Origin: Trichomonas vaginalis G3
Lineage: Eukaryota; Parabasalia; Trichomonadida; Trichomonadidae
Length of the DNA stretch: 64,000 bases
Assembly (NCBI RefSeq): GCF_026262505.1
Contig: NC_067204.1
Coordinates: 2,823,797 to 2,887,796 of the forward strand
Reading direction: 5' to 3'
Numbering within the stretch: the stretch's first letter is position 1; each line of letters begins with the position of its first letter. Positions 52,914-64,000 of the stretch are shown here, in pieces. A program made the translations under genes and the position numbers. The notes under the pieces were generated by a model. That model did not search any database. It worked only from the letters and a program-made list of their open reading frames with translations, and was not told the origin of the DNA.

Positions 52914-53507
52914 TTATTTCTTCTTAGCGATCTTGTCGGAGTAGAAAGCGAGTTCTTCACCTTCAAGGATGTAGCCATCAGCACGGCCGCACTGACCTGG
53001 GCGGGATGTGATGACAGCAAGAAGACGACCCTGGTCGAATTCAGCGACAAGTTCTGGGGCAACAACACCACCATCCTTGTTAGCAGCCCAGCGCTGTGTC
53101 ATCTTGTCTGTGACCTTCTCTGGCTTGACATATTGGGACTTGCCGAGGGCCTTGCCGAATTGGCGTTCGTACCACTGCTTGAATGGGGCAGCATCGATGG
53201 AAACGACAGAGCCACGAGCAAGTGTGTTTGTGCGGACAAGATCGTTGTCAGCTGGGTGATATGTAACGTTAAGGATACGTGTCTTACGTGTGCAGTTCTC
53301 AGAAGCCCAAGCGAATGTGCCTGTTTCGAGACGGAGGGCACGCATCTTGAGGTTGCCACCACGTACGCGGACGGCGTGGATTCTCTTCTCACCGATACGT
53401 GTCTGGGCGGATGGACGGCCAGCAAGGAAGTTACGTTTCTTACGCCAGGCGACTTGGCGAGCGCCGGACTTTGTGTGCTTAAGGTCTCCCATACGAGTGA
53501 TACCCAT
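52914..53507 (-). CDS. RPS8: 40S ribosomal protein eS8 (197 aa)
   Basis: Starts MGITRMGDLKHTKSGARQVA and contains the family blocks NFLAGRPSAQTRIGEKRIHA, VRVRGGNLKMRALRLETG, CTRKTRILNVTYHPADND, LVRTNTLARGSVVSIDAAPF and KQWYERQ. The end, GRADGYILEGEELAFYSDKI plus AKKK, also matches. Length is typical. eS8 is a component of the small ribosomal subunit and binds 18S rRNA. GC content and codon choice are clearly higher than in every neighbour, as expected for a highly expressed gene. The ATG lies directly after CCTTTTCGAAAA. Intact and intronless. Confidence 0.95.
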   Translation of the reverse strand: MGITRMGDLKHTKSGARQVAWRKKRNFLAGRPSAQTRIGEKRIHAVRVRGGNLKMRALRLETGTFAWASENCTRKTRILNVTYHPADNDLVRTNTLARGSVVSIDAAPFKQWYERQFGKALGKSQYVKPEKVTDKMTQRWAANKDGGVVAPELVAEFDQGRLLAVITSRPGQCGRADGYILEGEELAFYSDKIAKKK

Positions 53508-54059
53508 TTTTCGAAAAGGAGGACCAAAACCGCCACATGACGATTATTTTTAGACCCTATTGAAGACTTGTGATTGGATTGTATAAATAGGTCCATTGTA
53601 TTGAAAATATGATATTTCTCGTTCAAAGATATGCAGGATGAATGGTTGAAAAATATCACAAGAAATGAAATAGATTTATCATAGCAATTCCCTATGGTAA
53701 CATCATTGTATTACTATAAATGGCTTTGGCATTAATGACTCGAGAAAATTAATGATATATGCAAAAAAATGAATAAGAAATCTCCAAGAGAACAAAAATT
53801 AAATCAGCAATTCAATTGCTAGACAATAACGAAATTGTATATTTGTTAATAATCGTGCAAATTGAATATGAATCTGAAATATTTACATGTAACAGGTCAG
53901 AAATTCTAAGATTGAGAATAAAAAAAAAGAAAAAGTTATTGAATTGAGAGTTTAATATAACCGGAAATAGTGTTTTTTCAGATGGATAACACTAAACCAA
54001 TAAAAAATACTAAATAGTATTAAAAGGGTTAAAAAGGTAATAATCAATGATAAACCGAA
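53508..54059. other. Upstream region of eS8, no gene seen
   Basis: About 550 bp; presumably includes the eS8 promoter. Long frames here are shadows of the eS8 gene. Confidence 0.5.
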
Positions 54060-54248
54060 TCAGAGATCACAGTAGAACGGTTCAAATGAACTAAAGAACT
54101 CGTTATCTATAAAATCTCCTAAGTTGTCGAAAATTGTGATTGAATTGGGGGACACCTCCGCGACTGCATCCTTTTGTATCAGCGGGGTGGGGTACTCCTG
54201 ACGGACTTCTTGGCACTTATGAAATGAAGTTATCATCTCATTGTGCAA
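54060..54248 (-). CDS. Possible small or partial ORF (62 aa)
   Basis: Reads MHNEMITSFHKCQEVRQEYP and ends SSFEPFYCDL. The same frame stays open about 70 bp further upstream (RCDDKGHIVIPRKKPR) without an ATG. Composition is protein-like, and the upstream part with a Cys and basic residues could be the end of a longer gene. Function unknown. Confidence 0.3.
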   Translation of the reverse strand: MHNEMITSFHKCQEVRQEYPTPLIQKDAVAEVSPNSITIFDNLGDFIDNEFFSSFEPFYCDL

Positions 54249-54317
54249 GCGTGGCTTCTTCCTCGGGATGACGATGTGTCCTTTATCATCGCATCGGTAA
54301 ACGTCTGGATTGGGCTG

Positions 54318-55169
54318 TGTTTAAATAAGACGTACGATATGAGCTGATTAGGCGGTTGGCATTCAATTAAATTTTGTCAGAACATTTTTGAAAATATGTG
54401 ATAACAACATTATTTAGATAAAGTTCAAATTTTGTGAATTAATCAAGACACTTTTTGTCATTTGAAATTTTAACGGCTAACTCAAAAAGTGAGATTTTGG
54501 TAATTTTTATATATATAACATATTATTTTGATCAAATTTTTATAAAATATTTAAATGATTTTTCTTTAACGTGCTTTCATAAAGTACTGAATTTCGTTTG
54601 CCATTAAACATAGGGGCATGTATCATGTACAGCTCAATGGAATATATTACAAAAATTAATATCTCATTTATTTTTTTCAAAAATGACTTCGATTTTTTTA
54701 ACTTTTGCAACTCCAAAAACCAGGTGTTTTTCCAGAACTACCATCTAGGATGAGTCCTAGGAGCTATAATTCTAGGGTTAGATGATACCCACTTAGTACT
54801 TTTATTTGTATATGTTTTAGTGGAATTTGGTGAGGGGTCATGAAATTCGTATCTAATTTGCTATCATCTAAGCTGGTAAAAGTTAGAGAAAGCTATTTAC
54901 TGGTTGTATATTACAAATATACCTTGTAATAGAAAATATAAGTGTTTGTGATTTAAATTCGCTCAATTAGCTCGAAAATTTGTTTTATATCCATGACAAA
55001 CTAACACAATCCTATTTATGTGATTGCCAATCTGTTCCCAAAATATATCAGCATGAATATATATATTGATATTATTTGCAATTTCATCATTAAATAGTAC
55101 TTTTTTTATTTTTAATTTAGAAATAGTATATTTATATGATAGCGACACAATATTAAAAAAAAAAAAGGT
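54318..55169. other. Intergenic up to the Maverick C terminus
   Basis: AT-rich; no gene recognised. It ends in a run of A directly before the Maverick terminus. Confidence 0.45.
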
Positions 55170-55433
55170 AGTGGGGCCTCCAGGCACTTCGTGCCCTCTA
55201 GCCCTGAAGATGTTTAGTATAACTTTGTCCGGACAAGTAAGGGTCTATCGTCGCTACAGGAAAAGTTACGGGCGTTCCAAGGAAGTATACTTTGAGAAGC
55301 CTTTTCTCCATTTTAAAACAAGATAGGACCGTTATTTTACAAAACTGACAACACTTTGACCGAGTAGTTTTTTGTGCTGAACAAAAAGTGTCATATAAAC
55401 ATCTGTCAAAAACCGTTTTTTACTTCACTTAAA

Positions 55434-57146
55434 ATGCCACGTAAGCTACGTAAGAATATACGTAAGAGGAAGAGAGCATTGAAACATCCAATAGTAAAAC
55501 TGACACCACAACAACAGTTGCAACAACAAATTATGAATGACCCCACTATGTTGCAACAAATGTCAAGCAACCCTATGCTTTTAAACCGAGTTATTGGTGC
55601 ACAGAGTGGAGGTTTAAGAGCGGCACTTTTTAGCGAAAATGGCAGGCTATGGTGGAGCTGCAGACGGAACAGCTTATAACCCTCAAAGTCAAATGAATTT
55701 GAGTTCACTCAAAAATCAAATAACAGATGTCAAAAAGTCAAACATAGACATACAGAAACAAATAAGTGAAAACGAAAAGAAACTAGAATATGACAGACAC
55801 ACAAAGAAACTCAATGAGTTAAACATAGAGAAAAAGAAGAAAGAAGAACAACTGAAAGAACTAAGTACAGAGGAATATGCGAAAAAAGTGTCAGAAAAAG
55901 CAGCAGAAGTAGCAAAAATGGAACAAGATGTTATAAATTTGAAAAACCATACTACTCAATATAAAGTACTGAAAGATGAAGAAATAAACAAAAAGCCCTG
56001 AAGACATATATGGATAGCGATGAGTATAAAAAAGAAGTTGAAGCAAATGTAAAGGCAGAAAAACTTTTACAGTTGCAAAACCAAACCGTACAGTATGAAA
56101 ACTTAGCACAAGAAAGTAAAAATAACGACGCAGCCATGCAAAAGGCAATGAAAAGCGCATATATAAAAGCTAATAATGACTGGTTAGATGCCCAAGCCAA
56201 CGCTAAAGCAGCCCAACTTATAGGGTCAATAAGGACAAAAATACAAGCGGATGAAGACAGTTCAAATGAAGCTTTAATGAATGCTGACTTTAAGAACGCC
56301 TTCGAAGCTCTTCATAGTAAGGTGAAACTAGTGAACGACTTCTCATCTGGAAAGAAACTGAAGTCTGAAGGTTTCGACAACGAGTTAAGAGAAGTAGCAC
56401 AAAATATGACGAAAATAACAGATGCAGCAACGAGACAGGCGGTTCAAAGTGCCTATGACGCCGTTAGAGCAACTGTTGTGGAAAGTCAAGAAAAAGAGTT
56501 ACAACAGACCAAAACAGACCTAGTAAATGCTTTCTTAAAAACGAAAAGTCAGGTAGGACATTATGCTGCAGATGGAACATATGTGCCAGCTGGTGGAACT
56601 TATATACCAGCTGGTGGAACTTATATACTAGCTAGTGGAACTTATATACCACCAAACCCTCCAAGAGAAGCACCTGCACCAGGACTACCTAAAACATTTA
56701 CATCGTCACATGGACACAGACACAGGCATGCACCAAAACCAACACAACAACCAACAGTTCAAAACACTGCACCACAACCAACAGTTCAAAACACTGCACA
56801 GCAACAACCACAAACAGAGCAAGGACATAAAAGAAGTAGAGAACAAGGAAACCAAGAATTCTTAAAAATGCTTAAGGAAAATTATGGTTACCCAGATACT
56901 CTTGACTTTAGTGACAGATATAAAGAAGCTATTAGAAAGTTCAAGGAAGGAAATACTGACCCGAACCTATTTAGCTTTATGGTTCAGCACCAAATGGGAT
57001 ATAATTTCAAACCTGGAAAATACAAGCTCGCTAAGGGATATGATTTAATAGCATATCATCCAAATGACATGACTGAATTTACTCCGAGATATTTGGTGTC
57101 AGAGATAAATGATAATTCAACTATCTTCATGAAACGCGTAAAATAG
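55434..57146 (+). pseudogene. Maverick coiled-coil gene (MPRKLRK family), copy in remnant C
   Basis: Same family and order as 38209-39837: basic leader KNIRKRKRALKHP, Gln-rich LTPQQQLQQQ, Gly/Ala segment, long coiled coils, a GGTYIPAGGTYI repeat, a Gln/His-rich linker and a folded C-terminal part (ILDFSDRYKEAIRKF-like and KLAKGYDLIAYHPN). The last 378 residues (56010-57146) are one open frame. The Gly-Gly-Thr-Tyr repeat is longer here (four 24-bp units against about two in B). A structural core protein is a reasonable guess, not shown. Broken a few times. Confidence 0.65.
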
Positions 57147-57171
57147 AGACGGAACGAAAGAAGAAAGGGTT

Positions 57172-57468
57172 ATGAATGCGGATGACTTAAATAGGGAACT
57201 TGTTAAAAACGGTCTCGGAATATATGAAATGCCAGCAGATGAGGTACAAGAACTCCACAGGAAGAAGTTCAGATACAACCAGACATGGAAAATAGTTCAG
57301 CAACAACAGCTAGAAGAGCCTGAAGGAAACAAACAAGTCCCTCCTTTGGAAACTAACTTCACAGAACTAGATGAAGATTTGGAACAGCCGAAAAATCTTG
57401 ACCCTCAACAAGTGTATGAGGAGAATATGGAATCTTTCCAAGAGTCTAAGAAAATTCGGCTGACATAG
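57172..57468 (+). pseudogene. Maverick acidic protein, copy in remnant C
   Basis: MNADDLNRELVKNGLGIYEM, then an acidic, Gln-rich body with ETNFTELDEDLEQPKNLDPQ. It directly follows the coiled-coil gene, as in B. Function unknown. Diverged from the copy in B, and not complete. Confidence 0.5.
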
Positions 57469-58735
57469 TAGAAGAATATCGAAAAATGTTTCGCCGACAT
57501 ACAAAAGACTCCACATCAGATGAAAATATTCAGCATAGAATGGAAGAACTGAAGAAAGTGTACGCAAATACAACAATCCTTTTTACTTACGACCATATAA
57601 CGTTCAATCTTTGGCTGAACTCGGTGAAAATAAAAGGTTAAATTTCACCAAAACATAGTAGAAATGAACATTGTTTAAAGTTCATTCAGAACCTAACAAT
57701 ATGGAAACAAACCTACTTTTGTTTTGCAGACTATGGAACTACAATAGATGGGGTCATAAAGCTAATCCGGATAGGTGGTTCATAAACTTACAACCTCAAT
57801 TCCAAGAAGTTGTAGACGCAATGGAAGTGAATGTGAACCAGATATAGCTGGTATTTTCAGCGCGCTTTAATGCCATTGAAAGATATGAAAGATGCAATAT
57901 TTTGAACCAGTATGAAATGAACATGGCTGATGAAATATAACACCTGACTTCTAAAACATTTATCTCAAAGAACTACACAGAACCATAAAGATGTATATTT
58001 GGTGAAGAGTTTAGAAAGAAAGTTAGGGATAGAGAAGGAAGAGAACCTATTGTACATGACCTTGCAAAACGAAAGTTTGCAAAATGTCATAAAAAACTTA
58101 CTTTGCAGACAATGAACCGAGAAGGATGAATATTTAAGAAAACTCAAATGGACAGTACCAAATGAAATGTTAGTATTGAAAAACATGTTCCTTGACAAAA
58201 TAAAACCAACTACAGAAATAAATGACGCAAGCCTGAAACGTTGGGTAAAAGCTTTCCCATTCACAAAAGATATTATTGGTACATGGAAAGAAAACCAGAA
58301 TGGCTACAAAAACATATATTTGGAAACGAGCTTATTCCATATGGACAAGCTCTGTTTGAAGAGCTTGAACCGGAAAACTCAGGAAAGAGTCATGCAAACA
58401 ATACGCGAAGACTCAAATACAAACTATGACAAATCTTTCTAGGATATAGGTTACCTGAGATGGGCGACCAGAGCCCAAAGGCAAAAAGGACATGGAAATT
58501 TACAACATACTAGGTGAACATGAGGCAAGATGCAAAACTTGAAGCAGAGGGCAAGTTACCAAAAGCGACACCAAAAGAAGAAGAGTAGAACAAAGTGAAG
58601 TAGTGAAGAAGTAACTTCAATCTAGTGAAAGTAGTGGCAATGAAGGAAAAGAAGAGTTAAAAACTCAGTCAGGAAGAAAGTAAAGCTTGGTACGAAACAA
58701 TTATGACACAATAATCCAACTATTCTATATTTTTA
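57469..58735 (+). pseudogene. Maverick coding remnant, unidentified
   Basis: Coding-like sequence in short pieces, the longest at 58167-58442 (ASLKRWVKAFPFTKDI). No domain recognised. Several breaks. Confidence 0.35.
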
Positions 58736-58738
58736 CCA

Positions 58739-60325
58739 TATGAAATGTACGGCCGTCAGAATATAACGCCAACAGTTTTGGATGCCATGAACGGAAATGT
58801 TCCGAATGGTATAACGAATGCGACAATGCCATTAGAAGGTCAGAAATAGTTCCTGGAACTTACAATATACAACTGCTGTTTCTTATGGAAACGTAGGTGA
58901 GTTTGGAGAAGGTTCTTCAACAACAGTAGATATTGCTTGCGACAGGTTTCATATTATTTCTATTGACAACTCATTCTTATACGTGGAACAAGACATTGAA
59001 ATAAAACCTTTGCCAGTGTTCTGACAAGAAAGGTTGCAATGGAATTTTCTATGTCGGATACCAATATGCTCCAGAAGTTTTCATGGGATATAGATATTTC
59101 TAACTCTGACTTAGTTCAAACAGTAACATGGGCAAACTGAATGGTTCGCTTTGAGAAACTCAGTACACCACAAGCTAGAGAACAAACAGACCAGTATGCA
59201 AATATTGAGAAAATAAGAAGACTTGACCCTAACGTTCCAGGAGTTTATGTTAACCTTTCTGGTTCAGATGGAAATGCTGCCACTAAAGTAAAACTGAAAC
59301 TTAGAGTTCCTTTGTCATCTTTCCTCATCTTCAGGTTTTTAAGATACTTGCCAAACTGGGCAGGAAAATTTCTATTGAACTTACTCCAAGCAAAAATAAC
59401 TTAGTCATTGCACCAACACAAGACCCATTCAGCATTACTGTAGCTGGAACTGGTGGAGCCAAGTTCTGTGACTTTTGCAAAGACAAGTTGACTTAGACTT
59501 TGGTTTCTCAAACTTCAACAATGAAGTAAACTATTATTTCAATGCTGCTGGAACTGCTTGGGACCCAGTTAAGTTTACATGCGAAAAGTTTGAATGCAAG
59601 AGAATAGAAGCAGACTTGAGTCTATATGTTGGACCCAGATATTTCAAATGCTTTAGCTGCCAAATATATTGCAGTTCCACTTATGTTCCCTATACACCAA
59701 ATATCTGTCAAAGACTTTGCAGGTGAAGTTGGAAACCAAGTGCTGACCCAGGTGCAAGAACAGATATTGCTTTAACAACTGCAATGAACATGCAGATACT
59801 ATGTTTGTACTGTTCAGACGAACATATAAATCTATTCTTGTTTCTACAACCCGGTATTAAATATCATATAAACATAGATGGCAAATATTATCCAAGAGAA
59901 GAATATTCTACAGTTGAGGATATGAGGTCATACAACTTACATTAGATGCTATGAACTTTAACACAACTTCACAACAACCATTAACCCTGAAATGCAAAGT
60001 TCTATTATGCCATATGTGAAAGTATGGACTCATACAGGAGGTCAAAAACTCAATATACAAATGGAGACCGTTCAAACTTTGGCTTGGCATTCCATTTGCT
60101 GACTCAGAAGACTTTATGGGTGGTATTTCAACTGTTGGTACTGTAAAATACAATATACTGGTGACAGAGACGGTCCAGATGAACTGAGAGCAAAGAGTTT
60201 ACAAAACCAATAGCACTTTTCACGGAAGATGCTCTTTTGAAGATTCGTTCGATGAAACCTGCTGGGGCTCCTCAGATTGGCATAACGACAGCTTCCATCG
60301 AGCAGATTTTGGCAGCAGGTCAGTA
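58739..60325 (+). pseudogene. Large beta-rich Maverick gene, possibly the major capsid protein
   Basis: Begins MYGRQNITPTVLDAMNGN after an AT-rich leader. Later pieces are beta-type (VPGVYVNLSGSDGNAATKVK, ALAAKYIAVPLMF). Its length, about 530 codons, and position after the coiled-coil and acidic genes fit the double-jelly-roll capsid gene of Mavericks. I cannot show the fold from sequence by eye. Many breaks. Confidence 0.35.
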
Positions 60326-60496
60326 AGTTGTTCTTGAACTGACTCTCCGTCAAATATTGACAGTACGCCAGTTTTGACATAATATTGTAAGAAAACTTAC
60401 CTTTAGAAATATCTGTAAGTTTTGAAGTTATTTTTGTCTGCTTCAAGAACTTTCACCATTTCAGTTATACCAACTTTCTTTGCTTTATGAAATATA

Positions 60497-61769
60497 GGGT
60501 GTCCAAAGGTGCGTTTAGCACAGGCTCTATATGAGACTATTAAAGGAGATATATGCTGATTATAAATATATAATAAAAAATATGAAATAATGTATATGAT
60601 GAGTAAGTTGTATTTTGGCGCCATGCCGGGATATAAAATGAATTTTGAGACAAGAGCGGTTTCGCGGGAAATTTTGGCGGATTTTTTTCATTTTTTAATG
60701 ATCATAAAGAAAACATCCTCGCTCTTGCAAAAAATGCAAAGACTGTAAAAAATCTACGAGACATTGGTAAATGCTTCGGTATGGATGCTCCTAGCTATTC
60801 CACTGTAACGTATCATGTTAGGATGTATACTTCATGAACAAAAAGGCGCCCATCATAAAAATTGACAAAAATCGCCGGATCAAAGAAAAAATCAAAGCAA
60901 TTCTTCAAGCGCTAGATGAATACCCAAGAGCATCACTCAAAGGATAGAGGAGATGACAAAGATACCATTACAACAGTCAGTTATTATCTGCACAATTATT
61001 TGAACTAAACTAGCGTATACACGTTGGGTTCCGCACAACCTTAATTCAGTTCAAAAAAAAATCTAGAGTCCAATCTTCGAAAGAGCTCTCTCTCTATTGC
61101 GTGCGTATCAATCCAAGAAGTTTCGCTTTTAGTAACAGGGGACGAGTTTGGTTTCAATATGCAACAGAAGCCAAAATCATGTGGATCCCGAAGGATGAAA
61201 ATCCGCAAACATTTCCGAAGAAAAAAATTGACACACCAATGATGATGTTGTCGGTTTGGGGCGTGAATGGCATCATCGCAATTGCTATTCTTCAAAAACC
61301 TAATACGATGATGCTCAGTATCTAATTGACAATGTTCTTACTCAAATTATCAATTCTGATGAGTTTGAGAAATCCAAACAACAAAAACAAAGTTTGCAAT
61401 TCATTTTGATAATTCAAGAGTTCACAAGTCATAAGGTAATGAATTACTTGGTGGAAACAATGTCAAAGTTGTTCCAAACCCAATTATTCACCTGATATTG
61501 CACCCTCTGACTTTTATTTATTCGGCACGCTAAAAAAGAGAGCTGAAGACGCGAATTCGCGAGTCCAGATGATCTTAAAATTTTGTAAGAGAGCAATTTG
61601 AGCAATTTTCTCATGATGATTTAAAGCGTGTCTTTCAAGCCTGGATCGATCGCTCGAACGCGTGATTGAATCCAATGGTGATTATATTTAAATAAACTTT
61701 ATATATATGTAAACTTGTTTATTTCTATTCGCAGTATTCAGGTTTGTGCTAAACACACCTTGGACACCC
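60497..61769 (+). mobile_element. Mariner transposon, Tvmar-like, inside Maverick C
   Basis: Inverted ends GGGTGTCCAAAGGTGCGTTT (60497) and, read inward from the right, GGGTGTCCAAGGTGTGTTTA, about 30 bp long, flanked by TA in a symmetric AAATATA context. The length, about 1273 bp, is typical for mariner. It interrupts Maverick C and is therefore younger than it. Mariners of this type (Tvmar1) are known from Trichomonas vaginalis. Confidence 0.85.
60650..61680 (+). pseudogene. Mariner transposase, degraded
   Basis: Recognisable pieces in order: an N-terminal helix-turn-helix-like stretch (NARDIGKCFGM-type), the first catalytic region as RGRVWFQYATEAKIMWIPKD with a DE pair in an adjacent frame (TGDEFGF), then KKKIDTPMMMLSVWGVNGII, a second catalytic Asp in HFDNSRVHKS, and the SPDIAPSDFYLFG block with the third Asp. 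This is the D,D34D mariner pattern. At least three frame changes or stops break it (61101-61325 is the longest open part), so this copy cannot make transposase. Confidence 0.8.
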
Positions 61770-61979
61770 TATATTTAGTTCAGCAAATATTGCTATTCTA
61801 TAACATTACCATTGTTTGTGTAAAACTTTCTGTCAATGTATTTGTATTGTTTGTGTGTGTAAACTTTGTTCTGCTTCAATTCGAGAGATACTCGAATACG
61901 TCCATCTTTTTATTCTAAGAAAATGTCATTTCCGAAAAATAGAAGCGTAAGTGTTTCAAAGGTTTAATGGCGGTGGCAT

Positions 61980-62480
61980 GTGAAGTTAAATTCACCAACT
62001 CAAACAAACAGTCAAAGTGTTATTGTCAATGTCAAAGACAGAGATGTTGAAGTGGGGAAACCATACGAAGACGAAGATGGTATAGCAATTGTTCCTGTAA
62101 AAGAACAACCAACATATCCTGAAGTTAGCAGAGACTTAAGTTCTGTTGCAGATATTCGAAATGACTACCAACAACTTAAAGACAACTTCAAACTCAGGAG
62201 AAGATTTGTCAAGCTTTAGGTATATGTTAAACTTGGTCGAACACAACCTGTAAAAGTGAACTCATATGTCATTGCACCTCATGAAGTTTTGAAAGAACTA
62301 TTGAACTTTTGACAGAGGCAGACGATATAAACATCAAAGAAATAGAACCCGACATTAGTTGCTGTGGTGTTTCATATAATGTCATTGACAAGATATACGT
62401 TATGAAAGGAGGTGAAACGTTGAACTTAAAGTATAGTTTCCCAGACGTTATAAAAATATTTGACGACACAACATTTCATT
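61980..62480 (+). pseudogene. Maverick protein related to the 204-aa gene of remnant A
   Basis: An open part of 79 residues starts with VKLNSPTQTNSQSV-like sequence and a second piece carries IEPDISCCGVSYNVIDKIYV. The CCG with preceding acidic residues corresponds to LDPEIECCG in 2281-2895. Broken. Function unknown. Confidence 0.5.
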
Positions 62481-62502
62481 AAAATTTATTTGCTAAGTAA
62501 AA

Positions 62503-63400
62503 ATGTCAAAACTTCTTGAAAGATGTTTGAAGAAAAATAATATAGACTTTATTTCATGTAAAGGACTTTACACACTTTTGAACGATATGAAAGACCTGTT
62601 TTGTTTGTTCGTGTAGACAAAGGAAAGTTCTATGTCTTTACAAAATATTTGAACTTCTTAGACAGAGAACTTCAAGAAACGCCATGTAAAGTTTAGATGA
62701 AGTTCTCTCACTTTCAGAAAAACTTTTAAATATATATAAATGGCAGAAGATATAATGGTTTATACTATTACGACTAAAAACCCTGAGTCAATAATTCTAT
62801 AACAACAAACTTACAAAGTCTCAAGACGATATTGTAAACTAACTTTAAACACAATGACGACTAAAGCCTGTTTTGCTCTTTTGACACCAGAAGACTTTAT
62901 TGTTGTGAATGGTAAAAAATACTCCTTTGAAGATACTTACTCAGATATACCACACAGGTTTTGTTGACTTATTTAATACTTTAAGTACAGGTGTAACATG
63001 TGCTGCAACTAGAGCAGGTTTCATTATGTTGGATGTCCGACTGAGTTTACTATAAACAATATGAGCTATAATACAAAACTTATTTCTGGTTTTTACTACC
63101 AACAGTTTCCTATAACAGGAAAAGGTGTCATACAAGAATGTCTATCCATTGACATTAAGCACACCAATCTTATATATTGTTTCAAAACTTAGGTTCAAAG
63201 GTTTTCGAATGTCGACAGAAACTATTATGACCAAAAGATACTATGCGTATAACAATACTTCTCTGCTGGTTTGCTATTGTTCATATCGAATGCAAATTTC
63301 AACCTTAGTGAACTCAAACACTTTGGCAAGTATAAACGTTGCATTTAGTTGACGCAAACTTTGTTCCTGTAAAATTTATGTCCTATGATTTGTCAATGAC
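62503..63400 (+). pseudogene. Small Maverick coding remnants, unidentified
   Basis: Several short starts preceded by AT-rich leaders (for example MSKLLERCLKKNNIDF at 62503 and MAEDIMVYTITTK at 62740). The pieces look like diverged small beta-rich Maverick proteins. No domain named. Confidence 0.3.
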
Positions 63401-63545
63401 GGCAGAAAGTTTCGAATTGGAAGATGCAACTGTGAAAGTATGTATTACAAGAACAACTTCAACAACAAATAGCTCAAGAACAACAAATGCAACAAATGGA
63501 ACAACAAAGTCAAGAAAAAAAAATATTTTTTTTATTTTTATAAAA

Positions 63546-64000
63546 ATGTACAGAATAGATGTTTCAGATTTTATGACTTCCAAGCATCAGAATATGTGTC
63601 CATTTCGAGACTATAACAAAGCAGTCGAGAATTTGAAACGTTTAGTCATTTATGTCGACTCTGCCCCAGAATGTTATGTTATGAAAGAATGGGATGTAGT
63701 CTTTAACAAACCTAAAGCGACAATAGTTTCAGAACAAAATGTAGACAGAAACTTAAGAAAATAAAAGTCGTACAAGTTGGCATGAAGATGTTAGATGCTT
63801 GGGATATCTTATTGTCAAAGTTAGAAGATTTTTCAGTTCGAGGTATAAAGTTCTATACACCTTCTCCAAACTTCTATTCTATCTTCACTGGATATAAATA
63901 CGAACAAGTAGAATGGAAAGAAAATATTATAGAAGCTTGGTTAGACCATGTCAAAGAAATTATATGCAATGGAAACGAAAAGGTTTATGAGTATATCTTA
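63546..64000 (+). pseudogene. D5-type primase/SF3 helicase-like gene of Maverick C, truncated by the window edge
   Basis: Starts MYRIDVSDFMTSKHQNMCPF. The sequence continues with DAWDILLSKLEDFSVRG, FYTPSPNFYSIFTGYKY and, at the very edge, WLDHVKEIICNGNEKVYEYI. The last phrase is characteristic of the segment that precedes the Walker A of D5/P4-type primase-helicases (usually HIKxVICNGDxExYxYVLNW). The ATPase itself lies outside the window. Role in the family: priming and unwinding during element replication. At least one break. An additional replication protein besides the polymerase is unusual for a classic Polinton. Confidence 0.5.

Larger units (their letters stand above)
55170..64000. mobile_element. 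Maverick-type element, remnant C (right side off the window)
   Basis: The left terminus at 55170 (AGTGGGGCCTCCAGGCACTT, CGTGCCCTCTAGCCC) is the same as those of Maverick B and points inward to the right. Gene order: coiled-coil MPRKLRK gene, acidic protein, a large capsid-like region, then the 204-aa family seen in A, small ORFs, and a primase/helicase-like gene at the edge. A mariner copy lies inside. Broken in many places, although the MPRKLRK gene keeps long open parts. B and C are close relatives at this end, so both are probably moderately recent. Confidence 0.7.

Noticed and set aside
53008-53659. Several long frames on both strands across the ribosomal protein gene
   Set aside because: Shadows of the GC-richer eS8 gene in other frames.
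54315-54335. A 21-nt interval GTACGT...ACACAG on the minus strand, like a very short trichomonad intron, just before the ORF at 54060-54248
   Set aside because: The branch/ACTAAC part of the known 3' consensus is not present and the upstream side has a stop in the needed frame without an ATG.

Overview
The window is AT-rich eukaryotic DNA, most likely from a trichomonad (parabasalid) protist. The evidence is intronless, closely spaced host genes, a DUF3447-like ankyrin protein, a B56-type phosphatase subunit, remnants of at least three Maverick/Polinton-type elements, a Tvmar-like mariner and a TTAA-targeting Kolobok-like transposon. I cannot fix the species from sequence alone.

Layout. (1) 1-15322: Maverick remnant A, cut by the window edge and by a 100-N gap. 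It has a packaging-ATPase region, small conserved genes, a long phage-like fibre gene, an rve-type integrase, a 321-aa gene in a hairpin-flanked cassette, a KilA-N gene and a strongly decayed stretch. (2) 15423-29500: a giant field of a ~25-bp repeat, folded into an imperfect palindrome about a centre near 19243 (arms 15423-19050 and 19437-25474), with later tandem duplications of ~1.51 kb and ~3.28 kb. It carries many copies of an AGATCT-centred hairpin whose arms co-vary, captured KilA-N fragments and a duplicated 57-aa ORF. (3) 29500-31660: short tandem repeats and two small intact ORFs. (4) 31854-40477: Maverick remnant B, short and with both termini visible. It holds a broken adenine-methylase gene, a transposase-like acidic ORF, a 121-bp tandem repeat, a ~3.0-kb Kolobok-like element and, on the minus strand, a coiled-coil Maverick gene. 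(5) 40478-55169: a host gene island with an ankyrin protein, PP2A B56-like subunit, ARM-like protein and dynein intermediate chain (all minus strand), a NECAP-like protein (plus) and ribosomal protein eS8 (minus). It also contains two MITE-like elements. (6) 55170-64000: Maverick remnant C, opposite in orientation to B, split by a ~1.27-kb mariner and running off the window in a D5/SF3 primase-helicase-like gene.

The host genes serve basic cell functions: translation, dynein transport, clathrin-adaptor trafficking and phosphatase regulation. The Maverick parts are fossils: most of their genes are interrupted, though some small ORFs are still open. The least explained feature is the co-varying AGATCT hairpin family. 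Outside the array several copies lie just downstream of Maverick ORF stop codons, and inside it they are amplified together with the 25-bp repeat.
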